Source: Planctomycetota bacterium | Lineage (GTDB): Bacteria > Planctomycetota > B15-G4 | Reading direction: 5' to 3' | Assembly: GCA_029259725.1 (NCBI GenBank) | Contig: JAJDER010000172.1 | Coordinates: 1-41,270, forward strand | Length of the DNA: 41,270 nt | Shown: positions 14,935 through 22,517 of the stretch, one piece after another | Position numbering within the stretch: position 1 is the first letter of the stretch | How the letters are laid out: each line of letters begins with the position of its first letter | The notes under the pieces: generated by a model | Database searches by the model: none | Told to the model about the DNA's origin: nothing | The model's input: the letters and a program-made list of their open reading frames with translations, nothing else | Made by a program: the position numbers and the translations under genes

Positions 14935-15948
14935 TCAGTCGTCGGTGATGCTGTCGACCGAGACGGGCACGCCGCCGCAGACCAGCGCGGTGCCGCTCTT
15001 CCAGAAGGCGCGCTTCACGAAGCCCAGAGCGCGGGTCGCGTCGGCGGTGGGATCGAAGCGGGCCGAGGTGATCGCACCGGCGGTCTTGCCCTCGCGATCA
15101 CCCGTGGCGATCAGTTCGGCGCCCGGCGCGAAGGCGTGCTCACCCACGGCGACCAGCTTGACCAGTTTGCGCGCCACCTGGCCCAGGTTGCGGATGCGCG
15201 CCACGACCTCCTGGCCCGGGTAGCAGCCCTTCTCGACCGAGACCCAGTCGTCGAGCACCGCTTCCAGGGGGATCACGCCGCCGTCGAGTTCGCTGGCGAA
15301 CCAGGGCACGCCTTCCTCCAGGCGCACGATGTCGAGGGCCTCGACGGTGACGGCCCGCCCGCCCGCAGCGTGGATGCGCTCCAGGATCGTCGCGACGTCG
15401 TCGGCGCGCACGAGCAGGTCCACGCCAGGCTCGCCGGCGAGGACCGACCCGACGACGGCCAGGGCGGCCTCGGAGTGCACGACGTCGGGAGCCTCGGGGT
15501 CGGGCGCCGTCTCGGCGTCGACATCGGCGCGCCGCGTCCAGCGCCCCGGCACCGGGAGTCCGGCCTCCTCCAGGCACTCGCCGGTCTTCGGCCCGATCAC
15601 CGAGATCCACGCGGTGCGGTCGCCGAGGTCGGTCACCACGACGTCGTCGTTGATGATGTACAGGTCGAGCACGCGCAGCAGGCCGGCTCGCGCCGCGAGC
15701 GGAACGTCGAGCAGGATCTGGTCCTCCAACACGAGCATGCGCACGTCGGCGCGCAGCTTGCCCTTGCCGTCCATGAGCGTGGCCAGCACGCAGCGACCGA
15801 CGGGTTCGCCGGCCACCGGGTTGCTGGCGATGCGGTCGAGCCAGGCGAGCCGGTCGCCGCCCGTGACGCGCAGGGCGAGGCGCTGGCCGGGCACGAGGAC
15901 GCCGCAGTTCTCGCGGAGCGCGGTGAGGTGCTCGACGTCGGCGGTCAT
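14935..15948 (-). CDS. ygfZ: YgfZ/IBA57-family folate-binding Fe-S assembly protein
   Basis: A 337-residue GcvT-related protein. The family signature K-G-C-Y-x-G-Q-E is present as EKGCYPGQEVVARI, about residues 236-249. Upstream are LDRIASNPVAG and LATLMDGKGKL, typical of the tetrahydrofolate-binding fold; the C-terminal barrel contains LGFVKRAF. Such proteins support maturation of certain [4Fe-4S] enzymes, notably radical-SAM proteins; lipA in this window encodes one such client type. It is followed 12 bp later by sfsA. It is not the glycine-cleavage T protein, which lacks the K-G-C-Y motif. Confidence 0.9.
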   Translation of the reverse strand: MTADVEHLTALRENCGVLVPGQRLALRVTGGDRLAWLDRIASNPVAGEPVGRCVLATLMDGKGKLRADVRMLVLEDQILLDVPLAARAGLLRVLDLYIINDDVVVTDLGDRTAWISVIGPKTGECLEEAGLPVPGRWTRRADVDAETAPDPEAPDVVHSEAALAVVGSVLAGEPGVDLLVRADDVATILERIHAAGGRAVTVEALDIVRLEEGVPWFASELDGGVIPLEAVLDDWVSVEKGCYPGQEVVARIRNLGQVARKLVKLVAVGEHAFAPGAELIATGDREGKTAGAITSARFDPTADATRALGFVKRAFWKSGTALVCGGVPVSVDSITDD

Positions 15949-16004
15949 GCGGATTCGGAGAACGCGAGGAGGGGGCCGCCGCGCTCGGAGGGGGCGTCAG
16001 CGCG

Positions 16005-16619
16005 GTGACCGGGCTGTTGTGGACACCATACCGATTCGCGCTCGGCCGCCGCAGCAGGCCGCTTGGCGTGCGCGGCTCCCTGGTTTGTCGCGCCGACACC
16101 TCGCGTGTCCTGGAACAGATCATCGCCCTCGGACACACGTGGAGCCTGACCAGTGCCCGGTCCCACCTCGACTTCGCAGGAAAGCGGGTCCTCGAGGTCG
16201 GCTGTGGACGCTGCTGGCACGCCCCGCTGGTCCTCGGGCTCGGCGCGGCCTCCTACACGGGGATCGAGCCTCACTTCGACGGCTCGACCCGGCAAGTCCC
16301 GAACCTCGAGACGGACGCCGGTGTCCACTCGGACGACCGGGCGACCACGGCGGCACCGCTGACGCTCGACGCGTGGTTGGACAGCTACCCGTCTTGCTCG
16401 GTCATTCCCCGCGGCATCCTGGACGCGGAGCTCGAGCCGGGCTCGTTCGACATCGCCCTGATGTTCACGGTGACCGAGCACCTACCCCGGCCGGAGGAGG
16501 AGTTGGCTCGGCTGGCGGAGTCGATGTGCCCGGGCGGCCGGCTCTACCTGGTCCACGGGAACTACTACTCCTGGAGCGGACACCACCTTCGCCCTCAGCA
16601 CGTCGGGAGCACTTCGTGA
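16005..16619 (+). pseudogene. SAM-dependent methyltransferase, 5' part of a frameshifted gene
   Basis: 204 residues before the stop. A class I methyltransferase fold is clear: RVLEVGCGRCWHAPLVLGLG (motif I, about 61-80), GIEPHFD (acidic end of strand 2), and SFDIALMFTVTEHLPRPEEEL with PGGRLYLVHGNYYSW. The sequence then runs HHLRPQHVGSTS and stops, whereas the expected continuation (FVIDEWLP...) lies in another frame from about 16612. One base appears to be missing between about 16590 and 16612. This is either a genuine disabling mutation or an assembly error. The substrate cannot be told; such proteins are common in surface-glycan loci. Confidence 0.65.
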
Positions 16620-17104
16620 TCGATGAGTGGCTTCCCGCTGCGTCCACGCCCGACCGCGGCGGCGACCGGCTCACGGCCGAGATCCTGCAGGGTCTGCCGG
16701 GCTTCCACCGGGACGAGCTGCTCACGGAGACCGTGGCCTGCACCGCCACTCGATCCGTCGGCCGAGGACCGCGGTCTCCGCGCGCGAGGCGATTGGACCC
16801 CGTGGTCCGGGAGCAGGATGGGCGCATCGTTCGTCTCGACGTGGGGGACTCGAAGCGGGAGCAGGGCTGCTGCCATCTCTACAAGCTGCCGCCCCTGGTG
16901 GGCGAGACCTGGGAGGGCTTCTCGCTCTGGGAAGACGGGACTCCGCTCGGGCCGCCTCAGGCTCTCCACGACACCAGTCGCCGAGAAGGAGCCGGCGCGC
17001 ACTGCATCTGGGATGAGTACCTGTACTTCGCGACGTCCGACAACAGTGATCCGAACCTCAACGGCCGGCGCTACAGCTTGCGTCCCCGGCCACGGCTTCC
17101 CTGA
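16590..17104 (+). pseudogene. Out-of-frame C-terminal part of the methyltransferase, plus a trailing domain
   Basis: In the frame shifted relative to 16005-16619 the protein continues EHFVIDEWLPAAS and then FHRDELLTETVAC, the usual end of this methyltransferase type. A degenerate Arg/Pro-rich join follows, then YKLPPLVGETWEGFSLWEDG and YLYFATSDNSDPNLNGRRY. The last segment belongs, from memory, to a small domain usually found beside or fused to such methyltransferases. A GTG at 16616 could start a separate product but has no clear ribosome-binding site. The stop at 17104 is 2 bp from the convergent mutY stop. Confidence 0.6.
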
Positions 17105-17106
17105 AG

Positions 17107-18252
17107 TCAGGGCTCGAAGAGTCGCTGCGACGCGCCGGCGAGGATGCGCCGCGTGGCGGTCGTCACGGGCACGTCGGGGTCGTCGAGCCGCGTCCAGGCC
17201 AGGGGTGCCGCGGGCCGTCCCGCGAGCAGCTCGGCGCGGAAGGCATGCACGGTGATGCGCCAACGCGTGATGCTGTGGCGATGTGTCGGCAGGGGTGCGC
17301 CCAGCCTGACTCTCAGGCCATGGGTGGCGTCGAGATGGGTGACGATCGCGGTGGGATCCGGTGCGATGGAACGCGCGCCGGGCTCCGACTCCACCGCCAC
17401 GCCGGGCAACTCATGGAAGCCTTGGTTGGGCGATTCCTCGCGGCGCGCCAGCAACCAGGCTCCGCCCCGCTCGATGGCGACGGCGAGGCGCGACACGGCG
17501 GTCGGCCTCGGTCTCGTCGCGGACTCGGGATAGCGTTCGGGTCGGCCGCCCATGCGCGCGAGACAGCCCGGGGCCAGGGGGCACTCCGCGCAGCGCGGGT
17601 GCTTCGGTCTGCAGATCGTCGCGCCGAGCTCCATCACCGCCTGGTTGAAGCTCCCGGGCCGGCGCGTATCCAGCAACGCCGCCGCCGCGGCGCGGACGGC
17701 GCGCTTCGTCGGCGCCTTGCGTGGGTCGCCGGGCAGCGCCAACAGTCGGGTCAGGACGCGCTCGACGTTGCCGTCCACGACGGCCACCGGTTCGTCGTGG
17801 GCAATCGACGCCACCGCAGCGGCCGTGTACTCGCCGACGCCCGGGAGCCCACGCAGGGACGCGGCGTCGCGCGGCAGCTCGCCGGTCCCCTCGGCCACCA
17901 CGCAGGCGGCCTGCCTGAGCATGCGCGCGCGGCGGTAGTAGCCGAGGCCGGCCCATTCCCCGAGCAGCTCGTCCAGGTCCGCCGAGGCGAGGCTGGCCGG
18001 GTCGGGCCAGCGAGCAAGGAAGCGCTCCCAGTACGGGATCACCGCGGCCACGGTGGTCTGCTGCAGCATGATCTCGCTGACCAGGATCGCCCAGGCGTCG
18101 CGCGTACGACGCCAGGGCAGGTCGCGCCGGTTGCGGTCGTACCAGGCCAGCAGCGGGCCGCGCACCGCCCCGAGGTCGGGGGCGCCCGGGCCCGCACCGG
18201 CGGATCCCGAAGGGGGCGGCGCGGGGGTGCGGCGGGGCGGCGACGGGGGCAT
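17107..18252 (-). CDS. mutY: A/G-specific adenine DNA glycosylase
   Basis: A 381-residue MutY, removing adenine mispaired with 8-oxoguanine or guanine. The HhH-GPD domain has SEIMLQQTTV (catalytic Glu), LPGVGEYTAAAVAS (helix-hairpin-helix) and VAVVDGNVERV (catalytic Asp). The [4Fe-4S] loop C-x6-C-x2-C-x5-C is intact as CRPKHPRCAECPLAPGC. A C-terminal NUDIX-like 8-oxoG recognition domain follows (about 245-370, with GGAWLLARR and NQGFHELPG). The N-terminal 25 residues are a Pro/Ser-rich extension. The ATG at 18252 is chosen; further upstream the frame loses family similarity. Confidence 0.95.
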   Translation of the reverse strand: MPPSPPRRTPAPPPSGSAGAGPGAPDLGAVRGPLLAWYDRNRRDLPWRRTRDAWAILVSEIMLQQTTVAAVIPYWERFLARWPDPASLASADLDELLGEWAGLGYYRRARMLRQAACVVAEGTGELPRDAASLRGLPGVGEYTAAAVASIAHDEPVAVVDGNVERVLTRLLALPGDPRKAPTKRAVRAAAAALLDTRRPGSFNQAVMELGATICRPKHPRCAECPLAPGCLARMGGRPERYPESATRPRPTAVSRLAVAIERGGAWLLARREESPNQGFHELPGVAVESEPGARSIAPDPTAIVTHLDATHGLRVRLGAPLPTHRHSITRWRITVHAFRAELLAGRPAAPLAWTRLDDPDVPVTTATRRILAGASQRLFEP

Positions 18253-18408
18253 CGAGCCATTCTGCGCCCCGGACCGGGGTCCGCAACCGCCCGGGTGACA
18301 CGAGCGCCCGGACGCGCCGGTTAGGATGAAGTCGAGAACCACACCTCGGCCGGCCCGCGTCGGCCAGGCACCCGCCGAGAGCCTCGGCGATGCCCCTCCG
18401 GAGTCTCC

Positions 18409-19671
18409 ATGGCGCCCACCCGCGCGAAGGTCCTCGCCTGCATCGCCTCGGCCCTGATCGCGACGCCCGCGTCGGCCCTGGACGAGGACGACTACTACCT
18501 GTCGATCCCGGCGCTGGGCGGCATCTACCGACTCGACTCCGAGACGCTCACCGTCGAGCCCTTCGCCGTCGGCCTGTCGATCCCGTTCTACGGCGTGTGG
18601 GCCACGGACGGTCGGCTGTACATCCCCGATCGCACGCTCGGCGCGGTCTTCGCCATCGAGGCCGACGGCACGATCATCCCCTTCACCGCGGGGGGCTTCG
18701 TGAGCACGCCGGTGACCGTGGCCCAGGACCCGCTCTCGGGGAACATCTTCGTCAGCGATCTCTACAACCAGGCCATCGCCAGCGTGGATCCCGACGGGAC
18801 CCAGCATCTGGTCCACGACGCGGTCACCTCGGGCGGGTTGCTCGACGGCCCCGGCGGCATCGCCTTCGATCTCGACGGCGTGCTCTACGTGAGCAACAAC
18901 GTCGGCACCAACGTCGTGGCCATCGAGCCCGGCGGCGCGATCAGCCTGGTCACCGACGGTGAGGGTCTGCTGGGTCAGCCCGGCGGGCTCGCGGCCGACG
19001 GCGCGGGCAACCTGTTCCTGGCCAACTACGGCAACCACCGCATCGTGCGCATCGACGTGGAGACCGGCGCGACCGAGATCTTCAGCGACGATCCGTACAT
19101 GTTCAGTCCCAACGACGTGAAGCTGGCGCGCGACGGCTCACTGCTGGTGACCGTCAAGAACTCGTCGGTGCTGCGCTTCGACGCGCTGGGGCAGATGACG
19201 ATCGTGCACGCCGACCCGGGTCTCGGAGAGATCGACGGCGTCGCCGTGCCCCAGGACCATCCGCCCTGCGACGGCCGCTTCATCCCCTACGGCACCGGCA
19301 CGCCCGGCAGCGGCGGCTTCGTGCCCAGCCTGCGCGGCGTCTTCTCGCCCTGTCCCGGCGCGGCGGCGGCCCTCGACGTGCGCGGCATGCTCGGGGGAGC
19401 GGCGGGTTCGCTCTTCTGGGGCCTCGGCGCCGCTGCGGTGCCTTTCAAGCAGGGCACCCTGCTCGTCGATCCGGGCCTGCCCTTCGGCCTGATCGGGCTG
19501 GTGTACCCGGGAGTCGGAGCCGGCGGTGGCGACTTCATGCTGCCCTTCGTGTTCCCCGAGGATCCGGGCCTGACCGGCCTGAGCCTGTTCCTGCAGGCCA
19601 TGGCCAGCGACCCGGGCGCGCCTGGGAACGTCTCCATGTCGAACGGTCTCGAGGAGCGCATCGGCTCCTGA
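18409..19671 (+). CDS. Exported NHL/SMP-30-type beta-propeller protein
   Basis: A 420-residue protein with a signal peptide (1-23, ending PASA-L). It has a propeller of about six blades (25-285) with repeated G-x-L-Y-I/V-x-D/N and GGIAFDLDGVLYVSNN, GGLAADGAGNLFLANYG patterns, as in NHL and gluconolactonase-like proteins. A C-terminal beta domain begins YGTGTPGSGGFVPSLRG (about 292 onward). I associate this C-terminal module with many secreted proteins of certain planctomycetes. Function is unknown; propellers of this type are usually binding or scaffold domains. GGAG precedes the ATG. A TAGGAT (18322-18327) about 80 nt upstream is a possible -10. Confidence 0.8.
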   Translation: MAPTRAKVLACIASALIATPASALDEDDYYLSIPALGGIYRLDSETLTVEPFAVGLSIPFYGVWATDGRLYIPDRTLGAVFAIEADGTIIPFTAGGFVSTPVTVAQDPLSGNIFVSDLYNQAIASVDPDGTQHLVHDAVTSGGLLDGPGGIAFDLDGVLYVSNNVGTNVVAIEPGGAISLVTDGEGLLGQPGGLAADGAGNLFLANYGNHRIVRIDVETGATEIFSDDPYMFSPNDVKLARDGSLLVTVKNSSVLRFDALGQMTIVHADPGLGEIDGVAVPQDHPPCDGRFIPYGTGTPGSGGFVPSLRGVFSPCPGAAAALDVRGMLGGAAGSLFWGLGAAAVPFKQGTLLVDPGLPFGLIGLVYPGVGAGGGDFMLPFVFPEDPGLTGLSLFLQAMASDPGAPGNVSMSNGLEERIGS

Positions 19672-19762
19672 CGAGCCGGTGGACCACACGACGCGCTCTT
19701 GTGGCGCCGAGCGCGCGGCGATATGACCTTGCCTCCCGCTCCCCCCACCGGAGGCCGCCGTC

Positions 19763-20293
19763 ATGGACTGGTTCCTGATCGGTCTTGCCCTGATCGTCGC
19801 CGTGCTCGCCTGGCGACGTGCCTCGGCCCTTTCCGACCGCCTCGACGACCTGATGCGCGAGACCAGCTCGCGCGGCGCGGACTCGGAGGAGATCAAGGCG
19901 GACCTGGCGATGCACGGTCGATTCCTGGAACGCCTCGCGGCCGGGCACGACCTCGACGCGATCCAGGTGCGCGAGAAGCGCCTGTACCGCAACGTGGGCA
20001 CCGACGCCCTCGCCAAGCGCCTGGAGGACGGTGCCGCCCTGGCCGTCATCGACGTGCGCACCGACCAGGAGTGGAAGGGCGGCCACATCGACGGCGCGTT
20101 GCACATCCCCGTGGATGGGCTCGAGTCGGGCCTGCACGCGGTGCCGCGCGATGGCCGCGAGCTCTACGCCATCTGCGCCGGTGGTGGGCGCAGCAGCTCC
20201 GCCGCCGACTTCCTGGCCAAGCGTGGCTTCCTGAACGTGCACAACGTCGAGGGCGGCATGAACAGCTGGCGTGGTGCGACGGTGCAGGACTGA
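19763..20293 (+). CDS. Membrane-anchored rhodanese-domain protein
   Basis: A 176-residue protein. A single N-terminal membrane helix (2-18) is followed by a helical stretch (20-60, probably coiled coil) and a rhodanese domain (75-173). The domain has VIDVRTDQEWKGGHI and the active-site loop AICAGGGRSS with Cys138. It ends NVEGGMNSWRG, the usual rhodanese finish. Basic residues after the helix (WRRAS) put the domain in the cytoplasm. It could act as a sulfurtransferase or sulfane-sulfur carrier; the acceptor is unknown. GGAGG lies at good distance before the ATG. It is followed 4 bp later by deoC, so co-transcription is likely. Confidence 0.88.
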   Translation: MDWFLIGLALIVAVLAWRRASALSDRLDDLMRETSSRGADSEEIKADLAMHGRFLERLAAGHDLDAIQVREKRLYRNVGTDALAKRLEDGAALAVIDVRTDQEWKGGHIDGALHIPVDGLESGLHAVPRDGRELYAICAGGGRSSSAADFLAKRGFLNVHNVEGGMNSWRGATVQD

Positions 20294-20297
20294 TCCG

Positions 20298-21095
20298 GTG
20301 GCAACGGCGCGCGATCCGATCGGCGAGGTGCGGCAGGCTCTCGTCGCCGCCGGACTGAGCCCGGTCAGGCGCGTGCGCCCGCCCGCGGCCCGGACGCTCT
20401 CGGCGAGCGACCGCAAGCCCGCGGCGCTGGCCGCTCGCATCGACCACACGGTGCTGAAGGCCGACGCGACGCGCGCGTCCATCACGAAGCTCTGCGCCGA
20501 GGCCAACGCGCACCGGTTCGCCTCGGTCTGCATCAACCCGGTCTGGGTCGAGCACGCGGCGCGGCTGGTGGACGGCGTGGACGTGTGCACGGTGATCGGT
20601 TTCCCGCTGGGCGCGTCGTCGCCGGCGGCCAAGGCCCGCGAGGCGCGGCAGGCGGTGCGCGACGGGGCGACCGAGCTGGACATGGTGCTGCAGGTGGGCG
20701 CGCTGCGCGAGGCGGTGCCCGACCGCGCCGGCCAGCCGATGGACGGCGAGCTCGCACGACTCGTGCTCGACGACATGCGCGGTGTGGTCGACGCTTCGGG
20801 CGGGAAGCTGGTCAAGGTGATCCTGGAGACCTGCCTGCTCTCGCGGCGCCAGAAGATCGCGGCCTGCGTGCTGGCGGTCACGGCCGGCGTCGACTTCGTG
20901 AAGACCTCCACGGGCTTCTCGACCGGCGGGGCCACGACGGCCGACGTCAGGCTCATGCGGCAGGTGGTCGGCTCAGGTGTCGGGGTCAAGGCCTCGGGGG
21001 GGATCCGCGACCGCCGTGACGCCCTGGCCATGATCCGGGCCGGCGCCGACCGGCTGGGTTGCTCGTCCTCCCTGGCGATCATCGCCGCGGGCTGA
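20298..21095 (+). CDS. deoC: Deoxyribose-phosphate aldolase
   Basis: A 265-residue class I aldolase that splits 2-deoxyribose 5-phosphate to acetaldehyde and glyceraldehyde 3-phosphate. Family motifs are RIDHTVLKADAT, VCTVIGFPLGASSPAAKA, ELDMVLQVGAL, KVILETCLL, DFVKTSTGFSTGGAT (Schiff-base Lys) and GVKASGGIRD (second conserved Lys). It has an extra N-terminal segment of about 40 residues before the barrel. The GTG at 20298 has AGGA 8 nt upstream and lies 4 bp after the rhodanese stop. No other deoxyribonucleoside genes are in the window. Confidence 0.95.
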   Translation: MATARDPIGEVRQALVAAGLSPVRRVRPPAARTLSASDRKPAALAARIDHTVLKADATRASITKLCAEANAHRFASVCINPVWVEHAARLVDGVDVCTVIGFPLGASSPAAKAREARQAVRDGATELDMVLQVGALREAVPDRAGQPMDGELARLVLDDMRGVVDASGGKLVKVILETCLLSRRQKIAACVLAVTAGVDFVKTSTGFSTGGATTADVRLMRQVVGSGVGVKASGGIRDRRDALAMIRAGADRLGCSSSLAIIAAG

Positions 21096-21160
21096 ACCCG
21101 CGTCGCGGTGCTCGGGGTCGTGGGCGCAGGTCGCCGACGTGATCGCGCTTGAGGCGCTGG

Positions 21161-21185
21161 GCGTGTCGCGATCTCCGCGACGCGC
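21161..21185. terminator. Hairpin after deoC, possible terminator without T-run
   Basis: GCGTGTCGCG-ATCTC-CGCGACGCGC, a 10-bp stem with one T-G wobble and a 5-nt loop, about 65 bp after the deoC stop. No T-run follows, so Rho-independent termination is doubtful. Confidence 0.35.
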
Positions 21186-21215
21186 GCGGCCGCGAAACGT
21201 CTCACGGGACGCATC

Positions 21216-21236
21216 CTGTCGAGCGCACCGCGACAG
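21216..21236. other. Small hairpin CTGTCG/CGACAG
   Basis: Six-bp perfect arms around a 9-nt loop. It abuts the larger inverted repeat beginning at 21236, sharing its first base. Confidence 0.4.
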
Positions 21237-21285
21237 ACGCGCATCGATTCGAAGGGTTGCGTTAGGAATCCCCCCGATGCGCGTC
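21236..21285. other. 11-bp perfect inverted repeat with nested arms
   Basis: GACGCGCATCG (21236-21246) and CGATGCGCGTC (21275-21285) are exact reverse complements. Inside, GATTC (21246-21250) can pair with GAATC (21266-21270), extending the structure across an internal loop of Cs. It lies about 150 bp upstream of the HD-GYP start. It could be a structured leader, a small RNA or a dyad binding site. Confidence 0.55.
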
Positions 21286-21436
21286 AGGGCGCCGCCGACG
21301 GAGAGGTGCTCACCGCGCGCGGGCGATCGGCGCGGCGCACATTGGATCGCGAGCCTGGGGAGGGTCGCGAGGTCAGGGGTCCGACTCTGTCTGCGCGGTG
21401 GATGCACGTTCCCTCTCATCCCAGGGCGACCCCTCC

Positions 21437-22462
21437 ATGACCCTCCTCGACACCTCCCCGCCGATCGCCGAGCGATCGCAGCCCGACCCGCGCAGCTCCG
21501 GCGGCGATCGCATGGACGTGATCCTCGTCGATGACGACCACCGCACCTCACGCATCGCCGCCGACATCCTCGAGGAGGATGGCGTCTGCGTGCACGCGTA
21601 CAGCACGGCGGCCCCGGCTCTGGAGCGCGCCCGGGACGGCGGTACCGATCTGGTCATCGTCGATCTCGAGCTGCCGGACATGACCGGCTTCGAGGTCACG
21701 CGGCAGCTCCGCGAGGACGACAACACCTGTCACCTGCCCGTGCTCGTCGTGTCCGGGCATCGCGATCCGCGCAGCCGTACGGCGGCCTATGCCGCGGGCG
21801 CGGATTGCTTCCTGGGCAAGCCCTTCACCGTCGATGAGCTGCGCGCCATCGTCTGGTCCCTCGGCCATCGCGGGCGCCTGTTGAAGGACGTCGAGGGCGG
21901 CGAGGCGGTGCTCTACGCGCTGGCCGAGATCGTGGACCTGCGCTGCCTCGACGCGCGCGGCCACATGGAACGCAGCGCGCGGCTGGCCGGCGGCTTCGGT
22001 CGCCTGCTGGGCCTCTCTGCCGTGGACGTGCGCGCGCTCGAGCGTGGCGGCTACCTGCACGACATCGGCAAGGTCGGCATCCCCTTCGAGGTGTTGCACA
22101 AGGAGGGACCGCTCACGCCGCCCGAGCGCAAGATCATGGAACAGCATCCGCTGCTCGGCGCCCGCATCTGCGAGCACCTGCTGACCCTGCGCCCCGTGCT
22201 GCCGATCATCCGCCACCATCACGAGCGCTACGACGGCAGCGGCTACCCGCACGGCCTCGCGGGCGAGGCCATCCCCAGGCTGGCGCGCGTGTTCCAGGTG
22301 GTGGACGTCTACGAAGCCCTGATCAGTCGACGCTGCTACAAGCAACCCATGTCCGGTGAAGCGGCGCTGGAGATCCTGCGCAACGAGGCACGTCGGGGTT
22401 GGTGGGATCCCGACCTCGTGCAGCTCTTCACGGACGCGGTGGAACGCGGCCTGATGGCCTGA
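21437..22462 (+). CDS. Response regulator with HD-GYP domain (c-di-GMP phosphodiesterase)
   Basis: A 341-residue protein. The receiver domain (about 26-145) has acidic residues VDDDH, phosphoacceptor Asp76 in IVDLELPDMTG, and the conserved Lys in FLGKPF. The HD-GYP domain (about 160-335) has the metal-binding HDIGK and HHHERYDGSGYP, the intact signature of cyclic-di-GMP hydrolases. A 25-residue disordered N-terminus precedes the receiver. No sensor kinase is adjacent. ATG 21437 has AGGG upstream; GTG 21398 is an alternative and Met26 (21512) would start directly at the receiver. It probably lowers c-di-GMP on phosphorylation. It ends convergently 55 bp from the FG-GAP gene. Confidence 0.9.
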   Translation: MTLLDTSPPIAERSQPDPRSSGGDRMDVILVDDDHRTSRIAADILEEDGVCVHAYSTAAPALERARDGGTDLVIVDLELPDMTGFEVTRQLREDDNTCHLPVLVVSGHRDPRSRTAAYAAGADCFLGKPFTVDELRAIVWSLGHRGRLLKDVEGGEAVLYALAEIVDLRCLDARGHMERSARLAGGFGRLLGLSAVDVRALERGGYLHDIGKVGIPFEVLHKEGPLTPPERKIMEQHPLLGARICEHLLTLRPVLPIIRHHHERYDGSGYPHGLAGEAIPRLARVFQVVDVYEALISRRCYKQPMSGEAALEILRNEARRGWWDPDLVQLFTDAVERGLMA

Positions 22463-22480
22463 TGGCCAAGGGGCCTGATG
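22448..22480. repeat. GGCCTGAT tandem units at the HD-GYP stop
   Basis: Two 8-bp GGCCTGAT units (22448-22463), then GGCC-AAGG-GGCCTGATG to 22480. The stop codon TGA lies within the second unit. The self-complementary GGCC blocks could form a hairpin between the convergent genes; no T-run is present. Confidence 0.45.
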
Positions 22481-22517
22481 GGCGTGTGGCCCGGTGGCGC
22501 TGGCCCGGTCTCCCGCG

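Larger units (their letters stand above)
21096..21436. other. Structured intergenic region before the HD-GYP regulator
   Basis: 341 bp without a gene but with three strong inverted repeats: 21161-21185, 21216-21236 and 21236-21285. A GTG at 21398 could extend the regulator by 13 codons. No known riboswitch consensus was recognised. The first hairpins could terminate the rhodanese-deoC transcript, although none has a T-run. Confidence 0.55.

Noticed and set aside
21096..21436. A c-di-GMP riboswitch before the HD-GYP gene
   Set aside because: The inverted repeats do not show the GEMM core as I know it; kept only as unexplained structure.
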